This document shows, in pieces, positions 26,157 through 35,764 of a stretch of 64,000 nucleotides of DNA (within the stretch, counting starts at the first letter, position 1; the number at the start of each line of letters is the position of its first letter). The notes below the pieces were generated by a model. The model searched no databases. It saw only the letters and a list, made by a program, of their open reading frames with translations, and was not told the DNA's origin. The DNA is from Synechococcus sp. PCC 6312. Lineage in GTDB: Bacteria; Cyanobacteriota; Cyanobacteriia; Thermosynechococcales; Thermosynechococcaceae. A program made the translations under genes and the position numbers. The DNA lies in contig NC_019680.1 of the NCBI RefSeq assembly GCF_000316685.1, forward strand, positions 3,419,407 to 3,483,406, in the 5' to 3' direction.

Positions 26157-26804
26157 ATGAGACAAGTCATTAAGAATTGGTATTTTAATAGCGATAGAAT
26201 TGAAATGTTAGCTTTTATCCCATCTTTTTCAAAGAAAATTTTAGATATTGGTTGTGCTAACGGACGATTTGCAACTCTTGTAAAAGATAAATTTGGAGTT
26301 GAGGCGTGGGGAATTGAAATTAATCCTGAAGCTGCTAGAATTGCCAGTCAGCATCTTGATAAAGTTCTTCATAAAGATATATTAGATGCTCTTAATGACC
26401 TTCCTGAAAAATATTTTGACTGTATAATATTTAATGATGTGCTTGAGCACCTTATTGATCCATATACTGTTCTAAAAAAAGTCAAGAAAAATTTAAGCAA
26501 CGAAGGTGTTGTGATAGCCTCACTACCTAACATTCGACACGCTCCAGTTCTATATGAGCTTCTTGTAAAGGGTAATTGGGATTATCAAGATTATGGAGTC
26601 CTTGATAGAACTCATCTTCGTTTCTTTACAAGAAAAAGTATTAAAAAGATGTTTGAAGAACAGGGGTATACAATATTAAAGATGGATGGAATTAATCGAT
26701 CAGAATCAATTCGTGGAAAACTTATTTCCAAGCTACTTGTAGGCCCCTTCTACGATATGAAATATATTCAGTTTGCTTGTCTTGTTAAGCCAAATCATAA
26801 CTAA
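26157..26804 (+). CDS. Class I SAM-dependent methyltransferase
   Basis: The 215-residue protein shows ILDIGCANGRFATL (SAM-binding motif I), WGIEINPEAA (motif II), FDCIIFNDVLEHLIDP (motif IV) and VVIASLPNIRHAPVL. The LEHLIDPYTVL and RTHLRFFT segments are typical of methyltransferases in O-antigen and sugar clusters. It starts six bases after the previous gene and is AT-rich like its neighbours. Substrate unknown; a glycan chain terminator or deoxysugar is plausible. Confidence 0.9.
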   Translation: MRQVIKNWYFNSDRIEMLAFIPSFSKKILDIGCANGRFATLVKDKFGVEAWGIEINPEAARIASQHLDKVLHKDILDALNDLPEKYFDCIIFNDVLEHLIDPYTVLKKVKKNLSNEGVVIASLPNIRHAPVLYELLVKGNWDYQDYGVLDRTHLRFFTRKSIKKMFEEQGYTILKMDGINRSESIRGKLISKLLVGPFYDMKYIQFACLVKPNHN

Positions 26805-26827
26805 CTCAAAACACTTGTAATTACCTC

Positions 26828-27982
26828 ATGACAAAAATAATTGCTCTTTATTTCCCTCAGCTTCATGCAATTCCAGAGAATGATGAGTGGTGGGGTGAAG
26901 GTTTCACAGATTGGGTTAATGTGCGGAGAGCAACTCCCCTTTTTCCAGGACATTATCAGCCTCGTATTCCTGCAAATAATAACTACTATGATCAATCTAA
27001 GAAAGAAACAATTAAGCAGCAAGTAAGTTTGGCGAAGCAGTATGGAATATATGGTTTTTGTCACTATCACTATTGGTTTAACGGTAAACAGTTACTAGAA
27101 AAACCAACGAATATCATCCTTGAAAACAAAGATATAGATATAAAATTTTGTCTTGCTTGGGCTAATGAAACTTGGTCAAGAAGATGGGATGGACAAGATC
27201 ATGATATTTTACAATTACAAACTCACCCCCCCGAAATTAATAGCTGGTCATTGCATTTTGATTACCTAATTAAGGCATGGACAGATAAGAGAGCTATCAC
27301 TATAGATGGAAAACCAATTTTCCTAATTTATCGACCTCAGAAAATTCATAAAATTGGTGAAATGTTTAATTATTGGAAATTAAGAGCAAAAGAATTTGGG
27401 TTAAATGATATATTTTTTATTGCAATGAATCAATACCAGCTACCTGACTTTAGTATTCTTCAACACTTTAACGGAGTTATGCTCTTTCAGCCATTTTATA
27501 CTGCATACAATTTCAGAAAAAATTCTATGCCGCATATTCTTACAAAAGTAAAAAACAAAATCATAAACGTCTATAACTATTTACCAAGTTATATCAAGAA
27601 TAATTTATCTGATTTAAAAAACAAAAATAAATCTTCTCTGACTTTCTATGATTATGATGTTGTTTGGCGGCAGATCATATGTGAAAAAATAAATACTCAA
27701 CTACCTTTGTTTGAAGGTGCATTTGTTGACTGGGATAACACTGCAAGGTATCGGGAAAGGGCGACTATTTTTCGAGATGCTAGCCCATATAAATTTGAGA
27801 TGTATATGAAACAATTAATTGCCAAGATTTCCAGGAAAAAAATAAGCGAGCAGTTTATTTTTATCAATGCTTGGAATGAATGGGCAGAATCTGCTTATCT
27901 TGAGCCAGATTCAAGATTTGGACTTCAGTATCTAGATGCATTAAGAAGCGCTATATCAGAATATGAGCAAATTCCGGAATAA
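26828..27982 (+). CDS. WbsX-like (GH99-like) polysaccharide biosynthesis protein
   Basis: The 384-residue protein matches the WbsX/GH99-like family. It begins with IIALYFPQLHAIPENDEWWG and EGFTDWVNV, and has YGIYGFCHYHYWFNGKQLLE, FCLAWANETWSRRWDG and the late FINAWNEWAESAYLEP motif. Such proteins occur in O-antigen and rhamnan clusters and share a barrel with endo-mannosidases. No signal peptide is seen, so action in the cytosol is likely. Exact reaction unknown. The last 20 bases overlap the next glycosyltransferase. Confidence 0.92.
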   Translation: MTKIIALYFPQLHAIPENDEWWGEGFTDWVNVRRATPLFPGHYQPRIPANNNYYDQSKKETIKQQVSLAKQYGIYGFCHYHYWFNGKQLLEKPTNIILENKDIDIKFCLAWANETWSRRWDGQDHDILQLQTHPPEINSWSLHFDYLIKAWTDKRAITIDGKPIFLIYRPQKIHKIGEMFNYWKLRAKEFGLNDIFFIAMNQYQLPDFSILQHFNGVMLFQPFYTAYNFRKNSMPHILTKVKNKIINVYNYLPSYIKNNLSDLKNKNKSSLTFYDYDVVWRQIICEKINTQLPLFEGAFVDWDNTARYRERATIFRDASPYKFEMYMKQLIAKISRKKISEQFIFINAWNEWAESAYLEPDSRFGLQYLDALRSAISEYEQIPE

Positions 27983-28904
27983 AGTGGAAATACTTCTTAC
28001 AGTCTATAATGGTTCAAGTTATGTTGAGTCTCAAGTTTTGTCTCTTCTTAATCAGTCATTAACCAACTATCTTGTGAAAATAAGTGATGATTGCTCTGAT
28101 GATGGTTCAACTCAAATAATCAATAAAATCATAAATAGTTATTCTCAACATATATTGTTTTACATTCAATTGATTAATGTTGGAGTTTTAGAAAATATAA
28201 ATGCTCTTTTTTCTAGTGCAAACTCAGAATACATCTTTTTTTCTGATCAAGATGATGTTTGGCTTTCACACAAAATGGAGATTAGCCTAAAAAAAATGCA
28301 AGAAATGGAAACCACACATGGTAATCACACTCCTATTCTTGTTCATACTGACCTTCAAGTTGTTGATCAAGACCTTAACTTAATCCATCACTCCTTTCGA
28401 CAATACCAAAACCTCGATCCCAATCCCCCAAAACTACTCCCTAGACTTCTGTTACAAAACTTTGTTACAGGCTGCACAATGCTCATCAACAAACCCCTCA
28501 AAGATTTAGTAACCCCTATCCCCCCAGAAGCTATCATGCACGATTGGTGGATTGCTCTGACCGCCGCTACTCTTGGTAAAATTGCCTATATTTCAGAACC
28601 TACCGTACTTTACCGTCAACATCAAAAAAACAATGTTGGTGCTAGAAAATGGGGTCTTAACTATATTTTTTCTCGTCTCAGTAACTTAGAGGAAATTAGA
28701 AGTGACATCCAAAAAACTATTATTCAAGCTAAGAAATTTCGTGAAACCTTTCAACATCATCTCTTGCCAGAACAACTGAATATTATTGAAACTTATATCA
28801 ATCTTCCTAATCAGGCCTGGGCCACTAGAAAGTATCAAATGATTAAGTATGGGTTTTATCAGCCCACAAGATTGAAAAATATAGGTTTTTTTCTTTTAAT
28901 TTAA
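27963..28904 (+). CDS. Family 2 glycosyltransferase
   Basis: The 313-residue protein has the GT-A pattern: VEILLTVYNGSSYVESQVLS, then ISDDCSDDGST and the metal site FFSDQDDVWLSHK, ending with HDWWIALTAATLGKI and a YRQHQKNNVGA motif typical of rhamnosyl- or galactosyl-transferases in O-antigen clusters. It overlaps the WbsX-like gene by 20 bases. The first half is AT-rich, while from about 28380 the codons become GC-richer, so the cassette boundary seems to lie within this gene. Confidence 0.92.
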   Translation: MSKFRNKVEILLTVYNGSSYVESQVLSLLNQSLTNYLVKISDDCSDDGSTQIINKIINSYSQHILFYIQLINVGVLENINALFSSANSEYIFFSDQDDVWLSHKMEISLKKMQEMETTHGNHTPILVHTDLQVVDQDLNLIHHSFRQYQNLDPNPPKLLPRLLLQNFVTGCTMLINKPLKDLVTPIPPEAIMHDWWIALTAATLGKIAYISEPTVLYRQHQKNNVGARKWGLNYIFSRLSNLEEIRSDIQKTIIQAKKFRETFQHHLLPEQLNIIETYINLPNQAWATRKYQMIKYGFYQPTRLKNIGFFLLI

Positions 28905-28923
28905 CTTGGATGTTCTTCCCAGG

Positions 28924-28999
28924 CCTCAATTCTTACTTTTCTTACTGTCCCAAAGCTTCTCCTTCTTCTCGCAGATTTTGCCAATCGAGTTCCAGTACT
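28924..28999 (-). pseudogene. DUF29 fragment
   Basis: The minus strand reads LELDWQNLREEGEALGQ, then stop codons. This matches the same portion of DUF29 seen in the longer relic at 29884-30315 (DWQHLQEELEALGRQ). Only about 20 residues are recognisable, with two stops soon after. The rest of 28905-29173 holds nothing I can name. Confidence 0.45.
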
Positions 29000-29173
29000 T
29001 TTTGTTTGGGCAAGGCCTATTTCCAAAAGTTGTTGATACTCAAGAGTAATTCCCTAATCCAGTCCGATAACTCCGCTAGCCATTTTGGAGAAATTATCAG
29101 ATTACAGCCCCTCTCATCGAGTACATTGCGATAGAGTATAGATAAGCTAAGTAATGATTAGACATCTCCAGAA

Positions 29174-29887
29174 ATGAAGCTAGAACCTTTATGGGGCATG
29201 GATCAAAATCAGGTTATTGGAGATGTCTATTGTATGACCAACTCGGAAGTAAAAGAACTAATCCGCAATGAACTTCCTAACCTGATCCCCCAAGATCCGT
29301 TGATCAGAGATTTTATTTTGCGCACTGTCTCAGAATACTACGCTGGCAAGCAAGAAACCGAGAGTAAATTTGATCGCATCCTTAATGAACTGCAATGAGA
29401 TCGTGAAGAACAGGCTCGCAAATGGGACGAGCAAAACCGTAAATGGGATGAAGCACTTGCTGAAATTCGCAGATTAGATCGGCGTTTTGATAGTGCTATT
29501 GGTGCGCTAAGTTCTAGATGGGGACTCTATTCTGAAGCCAGTTTTCGTCATGCCCTGAAAGGTATCTTAGAGCAATCGTTTAATGTCCATGTTTTGAATA
29601 TCAATGACTTTGATGATGCGGGTGAAGTATTTGGTCGTCCGGATCAAGTAGAAATTGACATTATTATTAGAAACGGAGATATCATTGCTTGTGAAATTGA
29701 GTCATCCATGAGAAAATTCGATATGTATAGCTTTGATCGTAAAGTGGCATTCTATCAAAAACGTCATCAATGCCCTGTCACCCGAAAAATTGTTATTTCA
29801 CCAATGGTTGATGACCCCGCCAGGCCTGTTGCTGAAGATTTAGGAATCGAAGTATACAGCTTTGCTGAAAAAGTTGAAAATCTCTAA
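29174..29887 (+). pseudogene. DUF3782 family PD-(D/E)XK protein interrupted by TGA
   Basis: One reading frame of 237 codons runs from ATG 29174 to TAA 29887, broken only by TGA at 29396-29398. Before it lies an N-terminal domain (MTNSEVKELIRNELPNLI). After it come a Trp/Arg/Glu-rich coiled coil (KWDEQNRKWDE) and a nuclease-like core with GRPDQVEIDIIIRNGD and ACEIESSM. That is the DUF3782 layout. The family has Trp-rich repeats where the TGA sits, so a TGG-to-TGA change is the simplest cause. Restart at a later codon, or readthrough, cannot be excluded. Function of DUF3782 is unknown. Confidence 0.8.
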
Positions 29888-30315
29888 TATTTTTTTGCAA
29901 AAAATAGTTTGACTGACTTGACTTGATTATAATCCTCTTCCCAGGCCAGATTTGTCTTACAAATGAAATTGTCATCTAATACTCCTTCTATAGGGTAAGG
30001 GCAATCTTCAGGAAAAACTCGCAGGGGTAAATCTGTTTCCTGTAGTGCTAAATCTACTCCAGCTTTATATCCATCCGTTATTGCCTCAGTTAATCGAGTC
30101 TTTAAACTAGGATTTTGTTTTAAATGCCGTGTAATTGTTCGCCGTTGTTCTCGAATGGTTAAAAATCAACTCCAGCATCGTTGTTCTGGTTTAAATTCCC
30201 ATTTGAATCAATGCCCTAACAACAGCGTCAGTCGACTTACTAACTCTCGATATTCTTGCCGTCCCAAAGCTTCTAACTCCTCCTGCAGATGTTGCCAATC
30301 TAAATGATCCTTGGC
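29884..30315 (-). pseudogene. DUF29 gene with two in-frame stops
   Basis: The minus strand gives a continuous DUF29-like translation: DHLDWQHLQEELEALGRQEY, then LLLGH, stop, FKWEFKPEQRCWS, stop, FLTIREQRRTITRHLKQNPS, and later LPLRVFPEDCPYPIEGVLDD. The stops are TGA at 30208-30210 and 30166-30168. The first 20 or so residues of the family, including the LYEQDFxxW start, are missing. The end overlaps the tail of the DUF3782 frame by four bases. It is clearly inactive. Confidence 0.85.
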
Positions 30316-30356
30316 TCAGGTAGGATTGCTATAGATTGTGATGGATACTTCTCCCC

Positions 30357-31139
30357 TTGTCTCGATATTTTCGGTTAATTTTTCTGTTTTGGACGACTGC
30401 AACCGCAGCGGAAATGGAATATCGGTTTAACTTTTTTATTGCCGCCCTCAGTAGCCTAGGCAATTTAGTTGGGGGAATTTTTGGCCTATTTTTGTTTTAC
30501 CGTGATGGCCATACCTTTCCGGGGTGGACTTGGGCTGAAGCCCTGATTGTCTTGGGAATTTTCACGATTTTGCAGGGGATATCCGCCACTTTTTTAGTTC
30601 CCAACCTAAACCGAATTGTCCGGCAAGTCCAGGAAGGTACATTGGATTTTGTTTTGCTCAAACCCATTAGCAGCCAGTTTTGGTTATCCTCCTACAGCGT
30701 CTCTCTTTGGGGCATTCCTGATATTATCTTTGGCGGTTTAATTATTTTCTATGCGGGACAGCGTTTAGGCCTCAGTTGGCAAAGTTACCTGGCTGGCCTG
30801 GGGCCTTTGGGCTTGGGTGTCATTAGTTTTTACAGCCTTTGGTTTATGTTGGGGGCGACCAGTATTTGGTTTGTGAAAATTTATAATGTGACAGAGGTGT
30901 TGCGGGGCCTGGTGGAAGCAGGGCGATATCCAATGGTGGCTTATCCGGTAGCCTATCGTATTTTCTTTACCTTTATTGTTCCAGTTGCATTCTTAACCAC
31001 ACTGCCAGCAGAGGTCATTTTGGGACGGGTGCAATTGCCGTGGATTCTCGGTGCGGTTGGGTTGGCGGGGGGATTACTTTATGCCTCAAATCGGTTTTGG
31101 CGGTTTGCACTCCGGTTTTATACGAGTGCTTCGGCTTAG
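30357..31139 (+). CDS. ABC-2 type transporter permease
   Basis: The 260-residue membrane protein has six hydrophobic segments and matches the ABC-2_6 (DUF990-type) permeases. Examples are the N-terminal EYRFNFFIAALSSLGNL, the VRQVQEGTLDFVLLKPIS loop and the late FTFIVPVAFLTTLPAEVILG. Such permeases usually work with a second permease and an ATPase in an exporter; neither is next to it here. The start is TTG at 30357, since the frame has a TGA at 30339 and no ATG until residue 20. It lies at the right edge of the gene-decay zone. Confidence 0.88.
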   Translation: MSRYFRLIFLFWTTATAAEMEYRFNFFIAALSSLGNLVGGIFGLFLFYRDGHTFPGWTWAEALIVLGIFTILQGISATFLVPNLNRIVRQVQEGTLDFVLLKPISSQFWLSSYSVSLWGIPDIIFGGLIIFYAGQRLGLSWQSYLAGLGPLGLGVISFYSLWFMLGATSIWFVKIYNVTEVLRGLVEAGRYPMVAYPVAYRIFFTFIVPVAFLTTLPAEVILGRVQLPWILGAVGLAGGLLYASNRFWRFALRFYTSASA

Positions 31140-31231
31140 GGTTTCGCTGGACTTCTCAGCGTTGGTCTGAATAAACCCAGGCAAATAGCCTAAAATTTCT
31201 GCCAAGACTCAATCATGGCCTGGAGGATGGG

Positions 31232-32725
31232 ATGGTTATGCGTTTACGAGAGCTTTTGGTTGCGGCTAATGTTCCCTGCCCCAGTCAATCTCCCGCTCTA
31301 GACCTAGATGTCACTCAATTAAGTACAAATTCTTGGGATTGCCGGCCGGGAACCTTGTTTATTGGGATGCCGGGAACTCGTGTAGATGGGGGGAATTTTT
31401 GGCCGAGTGCTTTAGCCGCTGGGGCCATTGCCGCAATTGTCTCTCCCCAGGCCAAGCAACCTAACCCCAATGATTCGGCCCTCGTGATCCCTGTAGATCA
31501 GATTGAGCGGGCCTGTGGACAACTCGCAACCGCCTTTTACAACTATCCAGCCCAAAAACTTTCCCTTGTGGGTGTGACCGGAACCAATGGCAAAACCACC
31601 ACCACCCATTTGATTGAATATCTGGTTAAGGAAGCTCACCAGGCCCCGGCTCTCTTTGGCACCCTCTATAGTCGCTGGCCTGGCCATGAAGTGATTGCCA
31701 CCCATACCACTCCCTTTGCTGTTACTCTTCAAGGACAATTAGCCACTGCTGTCCAGGCCGGGGCCAAGGTGGGGATTATGGAGGTGAGTTCCCATTCCTT
31801 AGCTCAAGGACGAACCTGGGGCTGTGAATTTACAGCGGCGGTGTTTACCAATCTCACCCAAGACCATTTGGACTATCACAAGGACTTAGAGGATTATTTT
31901 GCGGCCAAGGCTCTATTGTTTGAGGAGAACTATCTCAAAGGGCGAGCCATGATTAACGGCGATGATCCCTATGGGCAACGGTTACTCAGAAAGTTAGGAC
32001 AAGACCAGGCCTGGAGTTACCGGACTAAAGGAGAAGCTGACCTTTGGGCTACGGATTTACAGTATCGGGCCGATGGCGTTTCTGGCATCATTCACACCCC
32101 CAAAGGAACAAGAGCCTTTAACTCACCCTTGGTGGGTCAATTTAATGTCGAAAACCTACTAGCGGCTCTTGGGGTTGGGTTACATCTGGGCCTAGATCTA
32201 GCTGGAATGTTAGCCAGTTTACCCCAGTTCCCCGGAGTCCCCGGCCGAATGCAGCAGGTCAAGGTTAGTCCAGCGCAAGATATTAGCGTGATTGTAGATT
32301 ATGCCCACACACCGGATAGTTTAGAAAACTTGCTCAAAGCCGCCCGCCCGTTTATTCCCGGCCAGATGATCTGTGTCTTTGGCTGTGGTGGAGATCGGGA
32401 TCGCAGCAAACGTCCGCAAATGGGAAAAATCGCCGCCGATTTAGCCGATCAAGTAGTCGTCACCTCAGATAATCCCCGCACGGAATACCCCCAAGGGATC
32501 CTAGAGGATATTTTGACTGGGATTGAGCCAACCATTAACCCCCTTGTGGAAGCTGACCGTCACCAGGCCATTCTCGACGCGATTCTCCAGGCCCAACCCG
32601 GAGATGGGGTGGTTATTGCTGGCAAAGGTCATGAAGACTATCAAATTCTGGGCACAGAAAAAATTCATTTTGATGATCGGGAAGAAGCCACCGCCGCCTT
32701 AAAACAACGCATGGGCCTGGAGTAG
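31232..32725 (+). CDS. murE: UDP-MurNAc-L-Ala-D-Glu: meso-diaminopimelate ligase
   Basis: MurE adds the third residue to the peptidoglycan stem peptide in the cytosol. The 497-residue protein has LSTNSWDCRPGTLFIGMPG in the first domain, ATP loop GVTGTNGKTTTTHLIEY, the CGGDRDRSKRPQMGKIA segment and the DNPRTEYP motif that specifies diaminopimelate. GGAGGATGG precedes the ATG at 31232. The neighbouring genes are unrelated. Confidence 0.97.
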   Translation: MVMRLRELLVAANVPCPSQSPALDLDVTQLSTNSWDCRPGTLFIGMPGTRVDGGNFWPSALAAGAIAAIVSPQAKQPNPNDSALVIPVDQIERACGQLATAFYNYPAQKLSLVGVTGTNGKTTTTHLIEYLVKEAHQAPALFGTLYSRWPGHEVIATHTTPFAVTLQGQLATAVQAGAKVGIMEVSSHSLAQGRTWGCEFTAAVFTNLTQDHLDYHKDLEDYFAAKALLFEENYLKGRAMINGDDPYGQRLLRKLGQDQAWSYRTKGEADLWATDLQYRADGVSGIIHTPKGTRAFNSPLVGQFNVENLLAALGVGLHLGLDLAGMLASLPQFPGVPGRMQQVKVSPAQDISVIVDYAHTPDSLENLLKAARPFIPGQMICVFGCGGDRDRSKRPQMGKIAADLADQVVVTSDNPRTEYPQGILEDILTGIEPTINPLVEADRHQAILDAILQAQPGDGVVIAGKGHEDYQILGTEKIHFDDREEATAALKQRMGLE

Positions 32726-32850
32726 CGGGTTTATCAATAAGTTAGGTTACTTCATCCCTAAGTTGGTACAGTGTTTCAACGTTAACGACCCGTCACTCAG
32801 GGCTAAGTTGAATTTGTTTAGAGCAGCCATAAAAGGGAGGTGTCGGAATA

Positions 32851-33378
32851 ATGTCGCATGTGCTTCGCACGGAACGTTTAAGTTTGCGCCCCTGTCAGAT
32901 CAGTGATCTAGATGCTGTACACCAGTTATGGAATGAGGCTGATGTCCGACGGTTTCTCTTCGATGACCGAGAAATATCCACCGAGGAGGCAAAATCGTTT
33001 ATCGAAACAAGTGTGGGAACCTTTGCTAGGCACGGCTATGGAATTTGGCTCTTTTTTGAACATCAAAGGGATCAGGTAGCAGGATTTTCCGGACTACTGC
33101 ATTCACGACAAAGTTCACCGAGTCTAATTTTTGGCACACGGCCACAACTCTGGGGCAGGGGATATGCCAAGGAAGCGACACGTTCTATACTTCGCTACGC
33201 ATTTAATGTGCTTGGATTGGCGAGAGTAGAGGCAGACGTTGATGAGCCTAACAACGCATCGATTCGGTTGCTTGAGGGGTTGGGAATGTCTCGAACTCGT
33301 AGAGCCATCGTCAACGAGCGCCCATTGCTTTACTATGAAATTCAATCTGAGCAAAAAGAAGCGCGCGCGAAGATGTGA
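32851..33378 (+). CDS. GNAT family N-acetyltransferase (RimJ/RimL-like)
   Basis: The 175-residue protein has the acetyl-CoA fold of the GNAT_3 type: LRTERLSLRPCQISDLDAV at the N-terminus, LWGRGYAKEATRSILRYAF for cofactor binding, and EPNNASIRLLEGLGM towards the end. The substrate may be a protein N-terminus, amino sugar or small amine. A GGGAGG ribosome site lies before the ATG. Codon use is somewhat different from the neighbours (for example CGCACG and GCGCGCGCG), but transfer cannot be claimed from this alone. Confidence 0.9.
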   Translation: MSHVLRTERLSLRPCQISDLDAVHQLWNEADVRRFLFDDREISTEEAKSFIETSVGTFARHGYGIWLFFEHQRDQVAGFSGLLHSRQSSPSLIFGTRPQLWGRGYAKEATRSILRYAFNVLGLARVEADVDEPNNASIRLLEGLGMSRTRRAIVNERPLLYYEIQSEQKEARAKM

Positions 33379-33488
33379 ACCAGAGGCTGTTATGGCTTGA
33401 GTCTCTAGATAAAGAGAATATTTTCAGAGGTGATTTTCCAGAGTTAGACTGAAGTTAATGCGCTAATGGCCCCATTGCCCCCCGTCCT

Positions 33489-34598
33489 ATGTCTCCTCTT
33501 ACTGCAACCCCAGCATCTTCCTCCAGGCCAGCCCTTGATCTGACAACGCCGATTGTGGTCGGTTTATCCGGGGGGGTAGATAGTTCTGTGGCCATTGCCA
33601 GTCTGCATCAACAGGGCTATCCGGTCATCGGTGTTACCCTCTGGCTGATGAAAGGGAAAGGGCAATGTTGCTCTGAAGGGATGGTTGATGCAGCCCGCCT
33701 TTGTGAAGAATTAGGGGTTCCCTACCATGTTGTCGATAGCCGCGAGGTTTTCCAGGCCCAGATAATTGACTACCTAGTGGCTGGCTATAGCTCTGGGATG
33801 ACCCCTCTTCCCTGCTCTCAATGCAATCGGATGGTCAAGTTTGGCCCCCTGTTAGCCTATGCCCAAGCCTCCTTAGGAGCAAATCATATCGCCACGGGTC
33901 ACTATGCCCGGATTCGCTATAACTCCACAACGGAACGCTATGAACTTTGGCGGGCGGTGGATCGGAAAAAAGATCAATCCTATTTTCTTTATGACTTGAC
34001 CCAAGCCCATTTAGCCCATACTCTCTTCCCTTTGGGAGAGCAAACTAAAGCCGAGACGCGGGCGATGGCCAGCCAGTTTAAGTTACACACTGCCAGTAAA
34101 CCGGAAAGCCAAGATCTCTGCCTGGTAGAAGCCCACGGCTCAATGCGGGAATTTTTGGCCCAATATATTCCCCCCCAGGCCGGCGAAATTGTGGATCAGG
34201 CCGGGCAGGTCTTGGGCTATCACGAAGGCATCCATAACTACACCATTGGTCAACGCAAAGGAATTGGGATTGCCGCCGCTGAACCCTTATATGTCCTGGC
34301 CCTCGATACCACCCGCAATCAAGTCATTGTTGGCCCCCGCACCCAGGCCGAGCAGGGAGACTGTCGCGTCCAGCGGCTGAACTGGGTCAGTATTCCGCCA
34401 GTAGATCATCCCCTTGATGTGACTGTGCAAATTCGCTACCAAAGCCAGCCCACCCCCGCCACCCTAATTCCAGATCCTGTCAACCCGACAACCCAGGCCA
34501 AGCTTGTATTTACCGAACCCCAGTTTGGTGTCACACCCGGACAGGCCGCGGTTTGGTATGACGGTGAGCGTTTGCTGGGAGGGGGAATTATTGAGTAA
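33489..34598 (+). CDS. mnmA: tRNA-specific 2-thiouridylase
   Basis: MnmA inserts sulfur at position 2 of the wobble uridine of tRNA-Lys, -Glu and -Gln. The 369-residue protein has the ATP loop [13 protein letters not shown], the first catalytic Cys in [22 protein letters not shown], the second Cys in [10 protein letters not shown] (family: SQDLCF), and the [11 protein letters not shown] segment. The start at 33489 leaves an unconserved 19-residue leader before the ATP loop, so a shorter start is possible. Confidence 0.97.
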   Translation: MSPLTATPASSSRPALDLTTPIVVGLSGGVDSSVAIASLHQQGYPVIGVTLWLMKGKGQCCSEGMVDAARLCEELGVPYHVVDSREVFQAQIIDYLVAGYSSGMTPLPCSQCNRMVKFGPLLAYAQASLGANHIATGHYARIRYNSTTERYELWRAVDRKKDQSYFLYDLTQAHLAHTLFPLGEQTKAETRAMASQFKLHTASKPESQDLCLVEAHGSMREFLAQYIPPQAGEIVDQAGQVLGYHEGIHNYTIGQRKGIGIAAAEPLYVLALDTTRNQVIVGPRTQAEQGDCRVQRLNWVSIPPVDHPLDVTVQIRYQSQPTPATLIPDPVNPTTQAKLVFTEPQFGVTPGQAAVWYDGERLLGGGIIE

Positions 34599-34640
34599 AG
34601 TGGAACGTAAGGATTTGTAACAAAAGTTTGTGGAATACCC

Positions 34641-35720
34641 GTGAACAATCGCCTTTCGTTAGTGCAGCCGAGAGCTATGACGGGCCCAGGCCTGGTTTCA
34701 CGGTTAATCTTAATTTCCCCCTTCTTCTTTTGGGGCACGGCGATGGTAGCGATGAAGCAGGTTCTCCCCCAGACCAGTCCCTTTTTTGTGGCGGCTGTGC
34801 GCTTAATCCCAGCGGGAATTTTAGTGCTGCTCACGGCTTGGCTTCTTCGGCGTAAACACCCCCAAGGATTACGGGCCTGGGCCTGGATTGGTTTATTTGC
34901 CCTGGTAGATGGCAGCCTATTTCAAGGGTTTTTAGCCGCTGGCTTGTCGCGGACAGGGGCAGGTTTAGGTTCAGTCATGATTGACTCCCAACCCTTAGCC
35001 GTGGCCTTGTTGGCAGCCTGGCTCTATCGGGAAAAAATTGGCTTTTGGGGTTGGCTGGGTTTATTGATTGGCATTAGCGGCATTAGTTTAATTGGCATTC
35101 CCCAGGCCTGGTGGTTTGATCTCATCCACGGGCAGGTGACCCATATCAGTTTTAGTTGGGCGGGTCTGGGCCGGCGGGGTGAATTTTGGATGCTGTTGGC
35201 GGCCCTCTCAATGGCGGTGGGCACGGTGATGATGGGAAAGGTCAAAGAATATGCGGATCCAATTATGGCGACGGGCTGGCACATGATTATTGGGGGACTT
35301 CCCTTACTCGGCCTGGGGCTTTGGGGAGATACTCTGCCCTGGGTTAACTTAACGGGCCTGGATTGGCTGAACTTGGGGTATGCCACAGTTTTTGGCAGTG
35401 CCTTGTCCTATGGCTTATTTTTTTACTTTGCATCTCAAGGCAACTTAACCAGTCTCAGTTCCTTAACCTTCCTCACCCCTGTCTTTGCCCTCAGCTTTGG
35501 TCAACTCATTTTGCAAGAGACCCTCACATCCTTCCAACTCTGGGGGGTGGGATTAACCTTGGTCAGTATTTATCTGGTGAATCAACGCCAACACCTGGCC
35601 CAACTCTTCCACGAGCGAGCAAGGCTCTACGGTGAACGCTCTCTCGGGCCAACTCTGATTTCCCCAGCCAAAATCCCTGTTCCAGAACTCATTCGTCAAT
35701 CTCTTCCTAAAGATTCTTAA
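34641..35720 (+). CDS. EamA/DMT superfamily transporter
   Basis: The 359-residue protein has about ten hydrophobic segments in two repeats. They include LISPFFFWGTAMVAMKQVLP, the PAGILVLLTAWLLRRK region and a late FLTPVFALSFGQLILQE motif, as in drug/metabolite transporters of the RhaT/EamA group. The substrate cannot be predicted. It starts at GTG 34641; an ATG at 34677 is an alternative start. The C-terminal 40 residues are polar and unlike the family core. It is followed by a pyruvate-kinase remnant on the other strand. Confidence 0.9.
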   Translation: MNNRLSLVQPRAMTGPGLVSRLILISPFFFWGTAMVAMKQVLPQTSPFFVAAVRLIPAGILVLLTAWLLRRKHPQGLRAWAWIGLFALVDGSLFQGFLAAGLSRTGAGLGSVMIDSQPLAVALLAAWLYREKIGFWGWLGLLIGISGISLIGIPQAWWFDLIHGQVTHISFSWAGLGRRGEFWMLLAALSMAVGTVMMGKVKEYADPIMATGWHMIIGGLPLLGLGLWGDTLPWVNLTGLDWLNLGYATVFGSALSYGLFFYFASQGNLTSLSSLTFLTPVFALSFGQLILQETLTSFQLWGVGLTLVSIYLVNQRQHLAQLFHERARLYGERSLGPTLISPAKIPVPELIRQSLPKDS

Positions 35721-35764
35721 GTGCGAGATATTGCCGAGCGCCTGGCAGATAAATCCTGCACTTA

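Noticed and set aside
28995-29160. Minus-strand stretch reading WLAELSDWIRELLLSINNFW before a stop
   Set aside because: It looks protein-like, but I could not match it to any family or find a start; left unassigned.
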